DNA from: Deltaproteobacteria bacterium
Lineage (GTDB): Bacteria; Desulfobacterota; Desulfobacteria; Desulfobacterales; Desulfosalsimonadaceae
Length of the DNA stretch: 43,550 nucleotides
Assembly (NCBI GenBank): GCA_013151835.1
Contig: JAADHK010000069.1
Span: 1-43,550, forward strand
Reading direction: 5' to 3'
The translations under genes and the position numbers were made by a program. Shown here one piece after another: positions 17,104 to 25,383 of this stretch. The stretch's first letter is position 1. Each line of letters opens with the position of its first letter. The notes beneath the pieces are model-generated. The model saw only the letters and a list, made by a program, of their open reading frames with translations, made no database searches and was not told the origin of the DNA.

Positions 17104-17253
17104 CAGTAATTCTAATTATGGAAAGAACTGCGGCACGGCCATGTAGCGGATGGCTTTAGCCTTCCATTTGTTGGGAAATGGCGGCCTAAAGGCCGCCGCT
17201 ACGTTGGCCCACGCATGGCAACAGTTTTGTTAAATCCATAATTAGAATTGCTG
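17104..17253. repeat. 150-bp MITE-like element
   Basis: Terminal inverted repeats of 19 bp with one mismatch: CAGTAATTCTAATTATGGA (17104-17122) and TCCATAATTAGAATTGCTG (17235-17253). The interior contains two small hairpins (GGCTTTAGCC and GGCGGCCTAAAGGCCGCC) in a core also found, diverged, at 33511-33618. The rest of 17010-17438 shows no gene, only the promoter candidate listed next. Confidence 0.75.
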
Positions 17254-17324
17254 GGTTCGGCGCTGAATATGATTTAAGAAATGCCAAGGAGTAGGGTTGT
17301 ATGAAAAAATTATTGAGAGATAAT

Positions 17325-17353
17325 CCGACAGAAAAAACAGTATGTAATATAAT
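17325..17353 (+). promoter_or_regulatory. sigma-70-type promoter candidate for hydrolase gene
   Basis: CCGACA (17325-17330) and a perfect TATAAT (17348-17353) are separated by 17 bases. It lies about 85 bases upstream of the preferred start of the alpha/beta hydrolase gene, downstream of the MITE-like element. Confidence 0.5.
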
Positions 17354-17438
17354 GATTCAATTCAAGACGTGACACATCACCATGTATTACATGAAACAAA
17401 CATGTGTAAAAAACATGTGTAAAAAATCAGGAGAAAAC

Positions 17439-18677
17439 ATGGTCCAAAATTCCGGCAACCTTCCGGCGGATCTTCGCGGAGCAGGGCGCTTAACCATTGA
17501 AGCCATTACCGGCATTACCGATATTGTAGAATCAATGCATCACACCATAAGCAGCCTTGCAGGGCTTCTATGTGCAAAGGATCAGGATAGGACAACGTGT
17601 ATCACTGGAATGGTTTACAGGAATATCCGTTCAATTACCGAACTGGTGGGGGACGGGCTCGATGCGCTCCTTGGCCGGCTCAGCTCGGTGATCAGGGAAA
17701 AGGAGTCATCACCAGGCCGTGAAGCCGTTCTTGCAGCATTAAATGGTGTGCTCGGCGATCATCTTGTGGCCAGGAACAATCCACTCGCTATTTCCATGCA
17801 GTTTCGGAGCCAGGGAAAACCATTGAGCAGGCAGGCACTTTTGGAAACGATTCGGCAATCCGACGGCAGGCTTGCAATAATGGTGCATGGTTCATGCATG
17901 AATGATCTGCAATTCAACCGGAAGGGACACGACCATGGCGCGGCCCTGGCCCGGGACCTGGGATTGATCCCTCTTTATGTTCATTATAATACCGGGCTTC
18001 ATATTTCTGAAAACGGCAGGCAATTTTCAGACCTTCTTGAAACACTCCTTAAAACAATTGCTGAAGAAAAGCCTGAAGCAAGAAACGGCCGGGCCCGGCA
18101 ACCCATAAAACTTTTCATCATCGCCCACAGCATGGGGGGCCTTGTTGCACGGAGCGCATATCATTACGGGAAGATATCGGGCTATTCCTGGCCGAATCAT
18201 CTTCAAAAGATCGTATTTCTCAGCACGCCGCATCATGGGGCGCCTTTGGAGAAAGGCGGCAACTGGATCGATATGCTCCTAAATATAAGCCCGTACAGCG
18301 CCCCCTTTTCCCGCCTGGGAAAAATCCGGAGCAGCGGGATTACCGACATGCGGTACGGCAATGTGATAGACGAGGACTGGAAGGGGCATGACAGGTTCGA
18401 GTTTTCAAAGGACCAGCGAACCCCGGTGCCCTTGCCCGAAGGTGTGCAATGTTATACTGCCGCCGCAACCACCGCCAGGCAATCAAATCCGCTTGGTGAC
18501 GGACTTATCGGAGATGGGCTCGTAACATTACGTTCTGCCTTGGGGCGGCATAAGAAGGATGAATTTAACCTTTTGTTTCCGGAGGCCCATCAATGGGTCG
18601 GCCGGGAGATGAACCATATGGAATTGCTCAATCATCCGGATGTTTACGAAAATATCAAAAAGTGGGTGTCGGAATAG
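17439..18677 (+). CDS. alpha/beta hydrolase (lipase/PGAP1-like)
   Basis: A 412-residue protein without a signal peptide. The N-terminal 130 residues are helical with no recognised family. The hydrolase core starts near RLAIMVHGSCMNDLQF (oxyanion HG), followed by the nucleophile elbow FIIAHSMGGLVARSAYHY (G/A-H-S-M-G) and VFLSTPHHGAPLEKGGNW, as in PGAP1/DUF676-type lipases. A late HQWVGREMNHMELLNHP offers catalytic His. AGGAG lies 7 bases before ATG 17439; an in-frame ATG at 17382 lacks a ribosome-binding site. The following patatin gene suggests a lipid or ester-handling pair. Confidence 0.75.
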   Translation: MVQNSGNLPADLRGAGRLTIEAITGITDIVESMHHTISSLAGLLCAKDQDRTTCITGMVYRNIRSITELVGDGLDALLGRLSSVIREKESSPGREAVLAALNGVLGDHLVARNNPLAISMQFRSQGKPLSRQALLETIRQSDGRLAIMVHGSCMNDLQFNRKGHDHGAALARDLGLIPLYVHYNTGLHISENGRQFSDLLETLLKTIAEEKPEARNGRARQPIKLFIIAHSMGGLVARSAYHYGKISGYSWPNHLQKIVFLSTPHHGAPLEKGGNWIDMLLNISPYSAPFSRLGKIRSSGITDMRYGNVIDEDWKGHDRFEFSKDQRTPVPLPEGVQCYTAAATTARQSNPLGDGLIGDGLVTLRSALGRHKKDEFNLLFPEAHQWVGREMNHMELLNHPDVYENIKKWVSE

Positions 18678-18714
18678 ATGAAGTCTATGGAAGTTAAGGG
18701 GCACCCTCTTTTTC

Positions 18715-18767
18715 AACCGTCCATGCCTTCTCATGGATAAGAAAGCAGATGCCGTGGACGGTTTTTC
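18715..18767 (+). terminator. weak terminator-like stem between hydrolase and patatin
   Basis: AACCGTCCA (18715-18723) pairs with TGGACGGTT (18755-18763), followed by a short T run. The loop is about 30 bases and the T tract only five, so termination is uncertain. If it forms, it argues against an ATG at 18733 inside the loop as the patatin start. Confidence 0.3.
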
Positions 18768-18804
18768 CGGCCAGAAAAGATCACACGTAGATCATAGGCA
18801 GCCA

Positions 18805-19632
18805 ATGACTGAAAATAAAAAAACAATAGGGCTTGCGCTGGGCAGCGGCGGCATCAAGGGGCTTGCCCATGTTGGCGTGATTAAGACCTTGGCGCGACAC
18901 AATATACCCATAGATTTTATTGCAGGCACCAGCATAGGGGCCTGGGTTGGCGCTCATTATGCTATCTGCAAAAACATTGAAAAACTTGAAATATACACCA
19001 TAGGGAAAAAAAAGGAAAAGCTTCATTCCATGTTTGAGCTGACGCTGAAGGGCGGATTTATCAAGGGAAATAAGATCCAGCATCTTTTTGAGCAATGGCT
19101 GGAAGATGCCTCCTTCCAGGATGCCCAAATTCCCTTGAAAATTATTGCAACGGAACTGATCAATGGCAAAGAAGTGGCTTTTTCAAGCGGGAAAATCGCT
19201 CCGGCCCTTCGTGCCAGCATGGGAGTCCCGTCTATTTTTGCCCCTTTTGCCTATAATGACATGATTTTGGTGGATGGAGGAATCTGCAACCCGGTTCCCG
19301 CAGATATTGTCCGAAAAATGGGCGCAAATATCGTCATATCGGTAAACCTCGATAATTACCGGGTGGAAGGATTATTTAAAAAAGAGGATATCCATTCCAT
19401 TGCCGGAGTTTCCGCACGAAGTATCGACCTTTTGCGGCACTACCTGGCAACCCATTGTGTAAAATCTTCTGACGTGGTTATTGAACCGAAAAATTCCCAG
19501 GAAGAATTATCGGCGTGGAAAAACTATTTTACCCATGATATCGGCAATCAGCACATAAAGCTTGGTGAAGAGGCCACAGAGGATCAAATCCCCCTTATAA
19601 AAGAGTTATTATACTCTGCCAAAAGTGATTAG
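18805..19632 (+). CDS. patatin-like phospholipase
   Basis: A 275-residue patatin/RssA-type acyl hydrolase: oxyanion loop [18 protein letters not shown], nucleophile elbow [15 protein letters not shown] (G-T-S-I-G), and catalytic Asp in [20 protein letters not shown]. No signal peptide is evident, so it is probably cytoplasmic or membrane-associated. Start 18805 is preferred (AGG-like site upstream, family alignment begins at [12 protein letters not shown]); ATG 18733 would add 24 residues. The stretch [19 protein letters not shown] is also family-typical. Confidence 0.85.
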   Translation: MTENKKTIGLALGSGGIKGLAHVGVIKTLARHNIPIDFIAGTSIGAWVGAHYAICKNIEKLEIYTIGKKKEKLHSMFELTLKGGFIKGNKIQHLFEQWLEDASFQDAQIPLKIIATELINGKEVAFSSGKIAPALRASMGVPSIFAPFAYNDMILVDGGICNPVPADIVRKMGANIVISVNLDNYRVEGLFKKEDIHSIAGVSARSIDLLRHYLATHCVKSSDVVIEPKNSQEELSAWKNYFTHDIGNQHIKLGEEATEDQIPLIKELLYSAKSD

Positions 19633-19721
19633 AACCCTGGATAAAAGGAGTTTTCGTTTCCGGCACACTGCTTGCAATTCAATTTTATGAAATTAATAAT
19701 CTTCAAGCCAACGGGGGGCCT

Positions 19722-19895
19722 ATGAGCAATCAAACCAATTATGACTATGACTTTATCGTTATCGGCTCCGGATTCGGCGGGAGCGTTTCCGCGCTTCGCC
19801 TGGCGGAAAAAGGATACACGGTCGCGGTCCTGGAAAAAGGCAAGCGGTGGAAATCCGAGGATTTTTCAAAAACTAAACTTTTTACGAGATCATAA
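19722..19895 (+). pseudogene. truncated GMC/FAD-dependent oxidoreductase
   Basis: A 57-codon remnant: after ATG come [20 protein letters not shown], the FAD Rossmann loop (GSGFGGS), and then [12 protein letters not shown], typical of GMC/cholesterol-oxidase-type proteins of 500 residues or more. Similarity ends at CTTTTTACGAG (19878-19888), a motif that forms the ends of the palindromic repeats in this window, and a stop follows at once. The remaining gene is missing downstream, so this is a deletion or rearrangement remnant. Confidence 0.8.
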
Positions 19896-19952
19896 AAATT
19901 GACGATTCCGTAGAAAGCATACCTCAATACTTCCGCTCATTTGTCTTTATGG

Positions 19953-19981
19953 TTGACACGGGTTGTATAACCATATATATT
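19953..19981 (+). promoter_or_regulatory. strong sigma-70 promoter for rhlE leader
   Basis: A perfect TTGACA (19953-19958), a 17-base spacer and TATATT (19976-19981) make a near-consensus promoter. It is followed after about 45 bases by an intrinsic terminator and then by rhlE, so transcripts would start near 19988. Confidence 0.7.
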
Positions 19982-20027
19982 GGTTCTGTTTTATAACTAT
20001 TCCAGGAAAAAAAACGAATGTATCGTA

Positions 20028-20060
20028 AGCCCCGGAGTTGTTCCGGGGCTTTTTTTATTT
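20028..20060 (+). terminator. intrinsic terminator inside the rhlE leader
   Basis: AGCCCCGGA (20028-20036) and TCCGGGGCT (20042-20050) form a perfect 9-bp GC-rich stem with loop GTTGT, followed by a long T run. It stands between the strong promoter at 19953-19981 and the rhlE start at 20085, so rhlE expression should require readthrough or antitermination, or the promoter makes a separate RNA of about 70 bases. Confidence 0.8.
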
Positions 20061-20084
20061 TGGAACAAAGCAAGAAGGATTTGT

Positions 20085-21359
20085 ATGAATTTTCAAACGT
20101 TCAATCTTAAGCCGGCAGTTTCTGCCGGTGTTGTAAAAGCAGGATTTACCAGCCCTACCCCGATCCAGAAAGAAGCGATCCCGCCGGTTATGGCTGGCCG
20201 TGATGTTGTTGGAGTAGCCCAGACCGGCACCGGGAAAACAGCCGTTTTCGTATTGCCGATTTTAAACCGGCTGGTGTCCGGGAAACGCGGCCAGACCCGC
20301 GCCCTGATCGTCGCACCCACACGCGAACTGGTCGAACAGATCCACGAGGCCATTGTAACACTCGGTGTAAAAACCGGTCTGCGAAGCGTTACCGTCTATG
20401 GCGGAGTGGGGATAAACCCGCAGATTCAAAAATTAAAAAGAGCTGATATTATCGTGGCCTGCCCGGGCCGGCTTCTCGACCACATCCGACGCAGGACCGT
20501 AAATCTTTCCAGTCTTGAAGTCCTGGTTCTCGACGAGGCGGATCACATGTTCGACATGGGGTTTCTCCCCGATGTCCGGCGGATTGTACAAAGCATCCCG
20601 GCCCGGAGACAGACCCTGCTCTTCTCGGCCACCATGCCCGTTGAAATCCGCCGCCTGGCCGATGAAATTCTCAATAAACCGATCAGTGTCAAGGTGGGAA
20701 ATCCGGCCCCGGCGGATACTGTCAGCCATGCCCTTTTTCCGGTGGCCCAGCACCTCAAGACCCCGCTGCTGATGAAACTGCTTAAAAATACCGATACCGG
20801 ATCAGTGCTGGTTTTCACCCGCACCAAGCATCGCGCAAAAAAGCTCGATGAACAATTGTCCAGGGCAGGATACCGATCGGCATCCCTGCAGGGGAATCTC
20901 TCCCAGGGACGTCGCAAGGCCGCCCTGGACGGCTTTCGCGCCGGAAAATACCAGATACTGGTTGCCACTGATATTGCCGCCCGGGGCATTGATGTTTCTA
21001 AAGTTTCCCATGTCATTAATTATGATATCCCGGACACCTCGGATGCCTATATTCACCGCATCGGCCGGACCGGTCGCGCAGAGCGGAGCGGGGATGCCTT
21101 TACGCTGGTAACCAATGCGGATAAGGCGATGGTCAGATCCATTGACAGGGCCGTTGGTTTTTCCATAGAGCGCCGAAGCCTTGCCGATTTTGATTATACG
21201 GTGCCGGCTCCGCGCAAGGCCAACGCGGTTGCACGCCCGGCCCGGCGAAAACCGTCACAAGCGGGCAAGGGTGGACCCCGGAAAAGCGTATTTGGGCCGA
21301 TCGTCACCACACGTCCGAAATTTTCCGCAAGAAGGCGAAATGTGCAGCCTCATGCATGA
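20085..21359 (+). CDS. rhlE: DEAD-box RNA helicase, RhlE family
   Basis: A 424-residue DEAD-box helicase. Motifs in order: Q motif GFTSPTPIQKEAIP, motif I AQTGTGKT, PTREL, motif II LDEADHMFDMGF, motif III SATMP, motif IV VFTRTKH, motif V ATDIAARGIDV, motif VI HRIGRTGRAERSGDA. The basic C-terminal tail (RKANAVARPARRKPSQAGKG) would bind RNA. The family remodels structured RNA in ribosome assembly and mRNA decay, often at low temperature. AGAAGGA precedes ATG 20085. The upstream promoter-terminator arrangement implies leader control. Confidence 0.93.
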   Translation: MNFQTFNLKPAVSAGVVKAGFTSPTPIQKEAIPPVMAGRDVVGVAQTGTGKTAVFVLPILNRLVSGKRGQTRALIVAPTRELVEQIHEAIVTLGVKTGLRSVTVYGGVGINPQIQKLKRADIIVACPGRLLDHIRRRTVNLSSLEVLVLDEADHMFDMGFLPDVRRIVQSIPARRQTLLFSATMPVEIRRLADEILNKPISVKVGNPAPADTVSHALFPVAQHLKTPLLMKLLKNTDTGSVLVFTRTKHRAKKLDEQLSRAGYRSASLQGNLSQGRRKAALDGFRAGKYQILVATDIAARGIDVSKVSHVINYDIPDTSDAYIHRIGRTGRAERSGDAFTLVTNADKAMVRSIDRAVGFSIERRSLADFDYTVPAPRKANAVARPARRKPSQAGKGGPRKSVFGPIVTTRPKFSARRRNVQPHA

Positions 21360-21387
21360 ATGGTGAATTAACCGCCAGCCTGTTTTT

Positions 21388-21419
21388 GTCGAACTGTCAA
21401 CACGTGTTGACAGTTCGAC
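21388..21419. repeat. perfect 32-bp palindrome between convergent genes
   Basis: GTCGAACTGTCAACAC is followed immediately by its reverse complement. It lies 28 bases after rhlE and 4 bases after the small minus-strand ORF. The only T run (TTTTT) is on the plus strand just upstream of it, so neither direction has the normal U tract after a hairpin. It may be a bidirectional RNA stop/stabiliser or a protein-binding site. Confidence 0.75.
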
Positions 21420-21423
21420 CGTC

Positions 21424-21600
21424 TCATGGATTCTGTTTATCTTCTTCGTCCCCTGATTGTGCGCCCGCAGCTTCTTTTACCGTTTTGTAGATATTCTTGA
21501 AGTGATTGCCGAAGCTTGTCGGTGATATATTGCCCACCTCTATGAATTTTACCACGATTTCCTTGACGGTTTTAAGGACCAGCTCGTCTTTTTTGCTCAT
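21424..21600 (-). CDS. 58-residue hypothetical protein
   Basis: A short gene with a good GGAGG site 5 bases before ATG (21600). The product has an N-terminal basic/hydrophobic helix (KKDELVLKTVKEIVVKFIEV), a middle NISPTSFGNHFKNIYKTVKEA and an acidic tail (GDEEDKQNP). No cysteines, signal or membrane segment. I do not recognise a family; the ribosome-binding site, composition and isolated position between rhlE and map support a real small gene. The region 21601-21780 holds no other feature. Confidence 0.6.
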   Translation of the reverse strand: MSKKDELVLKTVKEIVVKFIEVGNISPTSFGNHFKNIYKTVKEAAGAQSGDEEDKQNP

Positions 21601-21780
21601 GATTCCTCCGGAAATGATTGTACAAGGCCATCATATCTGTAATTTTGTAAAACTATCATACCCCGGCCACACAGGCAACCCTTGCCGACAGGGCAGGGAT
21701 ATGATAATTAAATTTGAAGTATAGCGATTTATTGTCCATACCGGAAAATTTTTAAGACACAGACAGATTGGAGCAGTACA

Positions 21781-22683
21781 ATGATGATGTTGAAAAGCAG
21801 CCCGGCAAAAACAGGGCGCAACGATCCATGTCCCTGCGGGAGCGGTTTGAAATACAAAAAGTGCTGTCTCAACAAGGCGAGTGAAACATCAGGAATGGAG
21901 TATATGAAGAAAAAATATTTGAAGAAATTCGGCATCCATCTGAATGATAAAAAGGCGATAGAAGGCATCCGGGTTGCGGGCAGACTCGTGATTGAAACCC
22001 TCGACCTTGTTGAAAAGATGATCGCGCCCGGCATAACAACCGATGAGATCAACACCGTGGTGCACAGTTTCGCCGTGGAGCATGACGCCATCCCGGCCCC
22101 GCTCAACTACAAGGGATTTCCCAAAAGCGTATGCACATCCGTAAATGATGTCATTTGCCATGGCATCCCGGATGATCGCATCCTTGTGGACGGCGATATT
22201 ATAAACGTGGACGTGACCCATATTTATAAAGGCTTTTATGCCGATGCCAGCAAGACCTATTTTGTTGGAACGCCGGGAGAAAATGCAAAAAAAATCGTCG
22301 ATGTCTCTGCAACCTGCTTAAAGAAAGCCATGTCCATGCTTGAACCGGCAAAAACCATCGGCGATATCGGCTGGGCGATTCAGCAATACGCGCAAGGCAG
22401 GGGGTGTTCCGTTGTCCGTGAGTTCGTGGGCCACGGGGTGGGAAAAGAATTCCATGAACCGCCCCAGGTCCCCCATTACGGCAAAAAAGGGGCCGGAATT
22501 CCCCTTGTGCCGGGCATGGTTTTTACCGTGGAGCCCATGATCAACCTGGGACGTGCTGAACTTTTTATTGAAAAGGACGGCTGGACCGCAGTGACTGCGG
22601 ATCATTGTCTTTCGGCCCAGTTTGAGCAGACTTTTCTTATTACCGAACACGGATATGAAAGCCTAACCCCCTATGAGCTGTGA
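21781..22683 (+). CDS. map: methionine aminopeptidase with N-terminal SEC-C zinc motif
   Basis: A 300-residue type I methionine aminopeptidase. Residues 13-30 ([17 protein letters not shown]) form a SEC-C zinc-binding motif as found at the end of SecA, likely guiding the enzyme to ribosomes or nascent chains. The pita-bread catalytic domain follows: metal ligands in [17 protein letters not shown] (D and D), [13 protein letters not shown] (H), FTVEPMI (E) and [11 protein letters not shown] (E). It removes initiator Met in the cytoplasm. Several Met codons cluster at the start; 21781 is the most upstream with GGAG nearby. Confidence 0.95.
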   Translation: MMMLKSSPAKTGRNDPCPCGSGLKYKKCCLNKASETSGMEYMKKKYLKKFGIHLNDKKAIEGIRVAGRLVIETLDLVEKMIAPGITTDEINTVVHSFAVEHDAIPAPLNYKGFPKSVCTSVNDVICHGIPDDRILVDGDIINVDVTHIYKGFYADASKTYFVGTPGENAKKIVDVSATCLKKAMSMLEPAKTIGDIGWAIQQYAQGRGCSVVREFVGHGVGKEFHEPPQVPHYGKKGAGIPLVPGMVFTVEPMINLGRAELFIEKDGWTAVTADHCLSAQFEQTFLITEHGYESLTPYEL

Positions 22684-22741
22684 TGGCGCAGGCATGGTGG
22701 AGGTGAAAATACTTAACGAATAACCAGTGCAAGGAGATGCC

Positions 22742-23428
22742 ATGAAAACCAGGAGAGATTTTTTAAAATTCAGTCTGGGCGCGGCGGCTGCCGGGATTGT
22801 TGCTCCATCTGCGGCATTTGCGGCTTCTGATAAAAAAGAGGCGCTCCCTTCAGGGCTGATCTATACCAAAGCCAATCCCGGCCGGTGGGCAAAAAAAGTT
22901 TCATCCCATCTGCCCATAGTTGAAGTAAAAGACCGGAAGGTTACCATAACAACGGACCATCCCATGTCGGAAAAACATTATATCGTCCGGCACACCCTGG
23001 TTGCTAAAAATGGGAAGGTACTGGGTGAAAAGACATTTTATCCCACGGACAAGAACGCCGTGTCTGTATTCGAGGTGCCCGAAGGCTATACATCGCTCTA
23101 TGCCACGAGTTTCTGCAACCTGCATGATTTCTGGGCGGGGCGGCTGAATTTAAGATGGCGTCGTAAGAAGTTGATTATCCCGCGCAGCGGTATTTTTACA
23201 GGAAGTAATTTCTATCGTAGGCCGGGTTTCTTACCCGGCGATCAACTACGCCTTGTATATGGAACTCTCTACTTAGCCATCTTAACCGGGTTGCCTGACT
23301 TTTTACGAGTACATCTTTATTGCTTCTTTGGTTTTTGTATTTGTTTGGTGTTCATAGGCTATTTCACCGTTTTTTATTCACCGCAAAGGGCTTCTTATGC
23401 ACGTTTCAGGGGCATTGACTTGCTGTGA
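22742..23428 (+). CDS. TAT-exported superoxide reductase, C-terminus replaced by repeat
   Basis: Residues 1-27 are a twin-arginine signal (TRRDFLKFSLGAAAAGIVA). Residues 35-135 form a neelaredoxin/desulfoferrodoxin centre II domain: probable iron ligands His56 (SSHLPIVEV), His73 (DHPMSEK), His79 (KHYIV), Cys125 and His128 (SFCNLHDFWAG). It would reduce superoxide to peroxide in the periplasm. Normally such proteins end soon after CNxH. Here the frame runs on for about 95 residues encoded by a repeat element and downstream DNA, including a hydrophobic stretch (CFFGFCICLVFIGYFTVFY). All ligands are kept, so activity is possible, but the tail is aberrant. AAGGAGATG precedes ATG 22742. Confidence 0.75.
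   Translation: MKTRRDFLKFSLGAAAAGIVAPSAAFAASDKKEALPSGLIYTKANPGRWAKKVSSHLPIVEVKDRKVTITTDHPMSEKHYIVRHTLVAKNGKVLGEKTFYPTDKNAVSVFEVPEGYTSLYATSFCNLHDFWAGRLNLRWRRKKLIIPRSGIFTGSNFYRRPGFLPGDQLRLVYGTLYLAILTGLPDFLRVHLYCFFGFCICLVFIGYFTVFYSPQRASYARFRGIDLL
23150..23285. repeat. inverted-repeat element inside the superoxide reductase tail
   Basis: TTAAGATGGC (23150-23159) and GCCATCTTAA (23276-23285) are perfect inverted repeats, with further inner complementarity (AGTTGAT/ATCAACT) and a hairpin GGCCGGGTTTCTTACCCGGC-like centre. It begins exactly where similarity to superoxide reductases stops. A half site CTTTTTACGAG of the other repeat family follows at 23299. Confidence 0.6.
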
Positions 23429-23515
23429 CGCCTCTGTTTCCTATGCCGCGACTTGGACTGCGAAAGATGCAACGGCCCATGTTGGATTTTAATGGAGAAA
23501 TCCGTCAGCCCCATC

Positions 23516-24952
23516 TTATTGCTTTTTTATCAGTACATATTTCTGAAAACGGCTTTTGGGTTTTTCGGGGATAGTGTGCACTACAACCCCATCCGCGATC
23601 AGGTTTCTTAATATCTGTTTAAGCTGACCTGAAACCCGTTTCTGGTCTAAAATTTGAGACATTTCAGTTGCTGACAGTGGTCCTCTTACAAGTAACTGCA
23701 AAACCTGCTCGCGTAATGACTTGGACTGTGACTTGGACTGTGACTTGGACTGTGACTTGGACTGTTGATCCATTTGGTCGAAAAAAGGTTTGAAGGTTAA
23801 AATAACAGAACCCGACCGCACGTTCCATTTGGGGGGCGGGTTGTTGTTTTCTTTGCACCAGTCGATAATATTTAATGTTCCGGTCCCCCATTGTTCAATG
23901 ATGCCGGCCCGGTAAAAAACACTGGCAATCAGGGGATTCCATGGTCTGGATTCATGGGGCTGAGACAAGGTTTCGGGTGTGAAACCAAAACGTAAAGAAC
24001 CGGGGTTTACAATCTCCATCCGATCATCGTAAACAGCAATCGAAACGGATGCGCCGCAAATGGTATAATCACGGTGACACAATGCATTTGCCAGTGCTTC
24101 CCGTATGGCGCGGGGCGGATACAATGGCCTATCTTCCCGTTTCATTTTGCCGGAAATCACTTTCCCTGCAATCGGCATATAATCGCGAATAAAGGTCTCG
24201 GCGCGTTGGAGCAACGAAAAGGCATGGCCCTGGTACCGGCGGTTGTCGATAAAGTCAGCCAGTCGATCCGTTCCCCTGAATCGGGCAAGTTGAATTGAAC
24301 ACTGGGGGTAAAGTGGTTCCAACCGCTTGCTTTTTCCATACAAAACAATAGCCGCATTGGTTAGCGCACCGTCAATAATCAGCCCGAGGCCCGTCAATAT
24401 TGACTTGCTGTCGGTTTTTCTTGGCTTGTCAATCCGTCCCGCATCAATGGCGGAAGATAATGTCAGCTGGATTTCATCGACATCCAGATCCTTGATTGAA
24501 ATCCCCGTTGCAGCAGGTTCATTTTCCCATCTGCAGGTTGCATGGAGGTGTTCTACAAGACGCCGCTCATATTCAACTTTGGGCATGATGCTGGTTGTCG
24601 GGCCGCTACGGATATATGGGCGGCCATCATAGGTATACAGACCGCCACCGCCGGGGACTCTTAATATGATCACGGCTTTTCCGCTTTCAAGCGTAACCGT
24701 CTCAATATCGGGAAATGCGGGAGGGTCAATCCGCTTAATTTCAGCTGAAATATCAGCCATGGTTTTAGCGGTGATATCCTGGCCTACAGGTTCGCCTTTG
24801 TCAGATACGCCAAAAAAGACAAACCCGCCAAGGCCGTTTAACATGGCGCATACGGTTTTCATGGCAGTCGTGCGCTGACCGGTGGAGTTTTTAAATTCGA
24901 GCCGGTCGGATTCGCCGGATGAAACCAGTTTTTTGAGTTCTTTTAAATTCAT
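23516..24952 (-). CDS. AlbA_2/Schlafen-like ATP-binding transcriptional regulator
   Basis: A 478-residue protein. The N-terminal AlbA_2 (divergent AAA_4, Schlafen-like) domain spans about residues 5-120: ESDRLEFKNSTGQRTTAMKTVCAMLNGLGGFVFFGVSDKG. The middle is an ATPase-like C-terminal domain (AAA_4/HATPase_c_4) with YPPRAIREALANALCHRDY and VYDDRMEIVNPG; RPWNPLIASVFYRAGIIEQWGTG is characteristic. After a linker of four QSKS repeats, a winged-helix (VLQLLVRGPLSATEMSQILD) follows. Members are poorly characterised and often in defence or mobile contexts. It stands alone on the minus strand. Confidence 0.8.
   Translation of the reverse strand: MNLKELKKLVSSGESDRLEFKNSTGQRTTAMKTVCAMLNGLGGFVFFGVSDKGEPVGQDITAKTMADISAEIKRIDPPAFPDIETVTLESGKAVIILRVPGGGGLYTYDGRPYIRSGPTTSIMPKVEYERRLVEHLHATCRWENEPAATGISIKDLDVDEIQLTLSSAIDAGRIDKPRKTDSKSILTGLGLIIDGALTNAAIVLYGKSKRLEPLYPQCSIQLARFRGTDRLADFIDNRRYQGHAFSLLQRAETFIRDYMPIAGKVISGKMKREDRPLYPPRAIREALANALCHRDYTICGASVSIAVYDDRMEIVNPGSLRFGFTPETLSQPHESRPWNPLIASVFYRAGIIEQWGTGTLNIIDWCKENNNPPPKWNVRSGSVILTFKPFFDQMDQQSKSQSKSQSKSQSKSLREQVLQLLVRGPLSATEMSQILDQKRVSGQLKQILRNLIADGVVVHTIPEKPKSRFQKYVLIKKQ
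23718..23765 (-). repeat. 4 x 12-bp tandem repeat in AlbA_2 protein linker
   Basis: Four perfect copies of GACTTGGACTGT on the plus strand encode QSKS x4 on the minus strand. Because the unit is a multiple of three, copy-number change alters linker length without frameshift. Another minus-strand frame reads VTVQ x4. Confidence 0.9.
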
Positions 24953-24961
24953 GATCCGTAT

Positions 24962-25068
24962 TTAACCTCAAGGGCGCAGAGGACGCAAAGAAAAAAGAAT
25001 AATCGCTTCGCGCCACAGCGAAGCTGATTTTTTTACCCTTTGCGTTCTTTGCGGTGATTTTTTTATAT
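24962..25068. repeat. dispersed extragenic repeat with nested hairpins
   Basis: GCAGAGGACGCAAAG (24976-24990) pairs with CTTTGCGTTCTTTGC (25038-25052) with two mismatches, enclosing GCTTCGC-GCCACA-GCGAAGC. This composition is typical of a widespread extragenic repeat. A 128-codon minus-strand frame across this and the next element has no coding character. Confidence 0.6.
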
Positions 25069-25185
25069 CATGATATATATCTCTATTCAAATAGTTGTTT
25101 ATTTTAGCATGGCCGACGCATCCAGGAATTTGACATACACAATGAATAATGCAATGTACCTGTGTTAAAAAAATAGATTTTTTTT

Positions 25186-25323
25186 GTAACTTCTCAATAA
25201 GTTCGGGTGCCCACAACACAATTAGATCTATTGCAGGAGGGTTGTATATCTTTCTGGAGTTCAGGCGTAAGCCTTTTATAAAATCCTTACGGAAAAATCC
25301 ACCCGAACTTATTGAGAAGTTAC
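25186..25323. repeat. 138-bp element with perfect 24-bp terminal inverted repeats
   Basis: GTAACTTCTCAATAAGTTCG then GGTG (25186-25209) is repeated exactly inverted at 25300-25323. The interior is non-coding. It ends 60 bases before the XPB-like helicase gene, so it may carry that gene's promoter or mark an insertion edge. T runs flank the outer left edge. Confidence 0.8.
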
Positions 25324-25383
25324 CCTTTTTTCTGATAAACTTGCCATTGGTCAATTATTTTATACATCCTTACATGAATCAAT

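Noticed and set aside
19722-19895. A genuine 57-residue small protein
   Set aside because: The sequence is the N-terminal FAD-binding segment of a much larger oxidoreductase and ends at a repeat half site, so truncation is the simpler reading.
20018-20110. 30-codon leader peptide across the rhlE terminator
   Set aside because: AGGA lies 11 bases before the ATG and the peptide has no repeated regulatory codons. It is kept only as an idea in the leader finding, not as a gene.
23718-23765. CRISPR-like repeat
   Set aside because: The units are contiguous 12-bp copies with no spacers and lie inside a coding frame.
24968-25354. 128-codon minus-strand frame
   Set aside because: It runs across two inverted-repeat elements, has no ribosome-binding site and no domain-like sequence.
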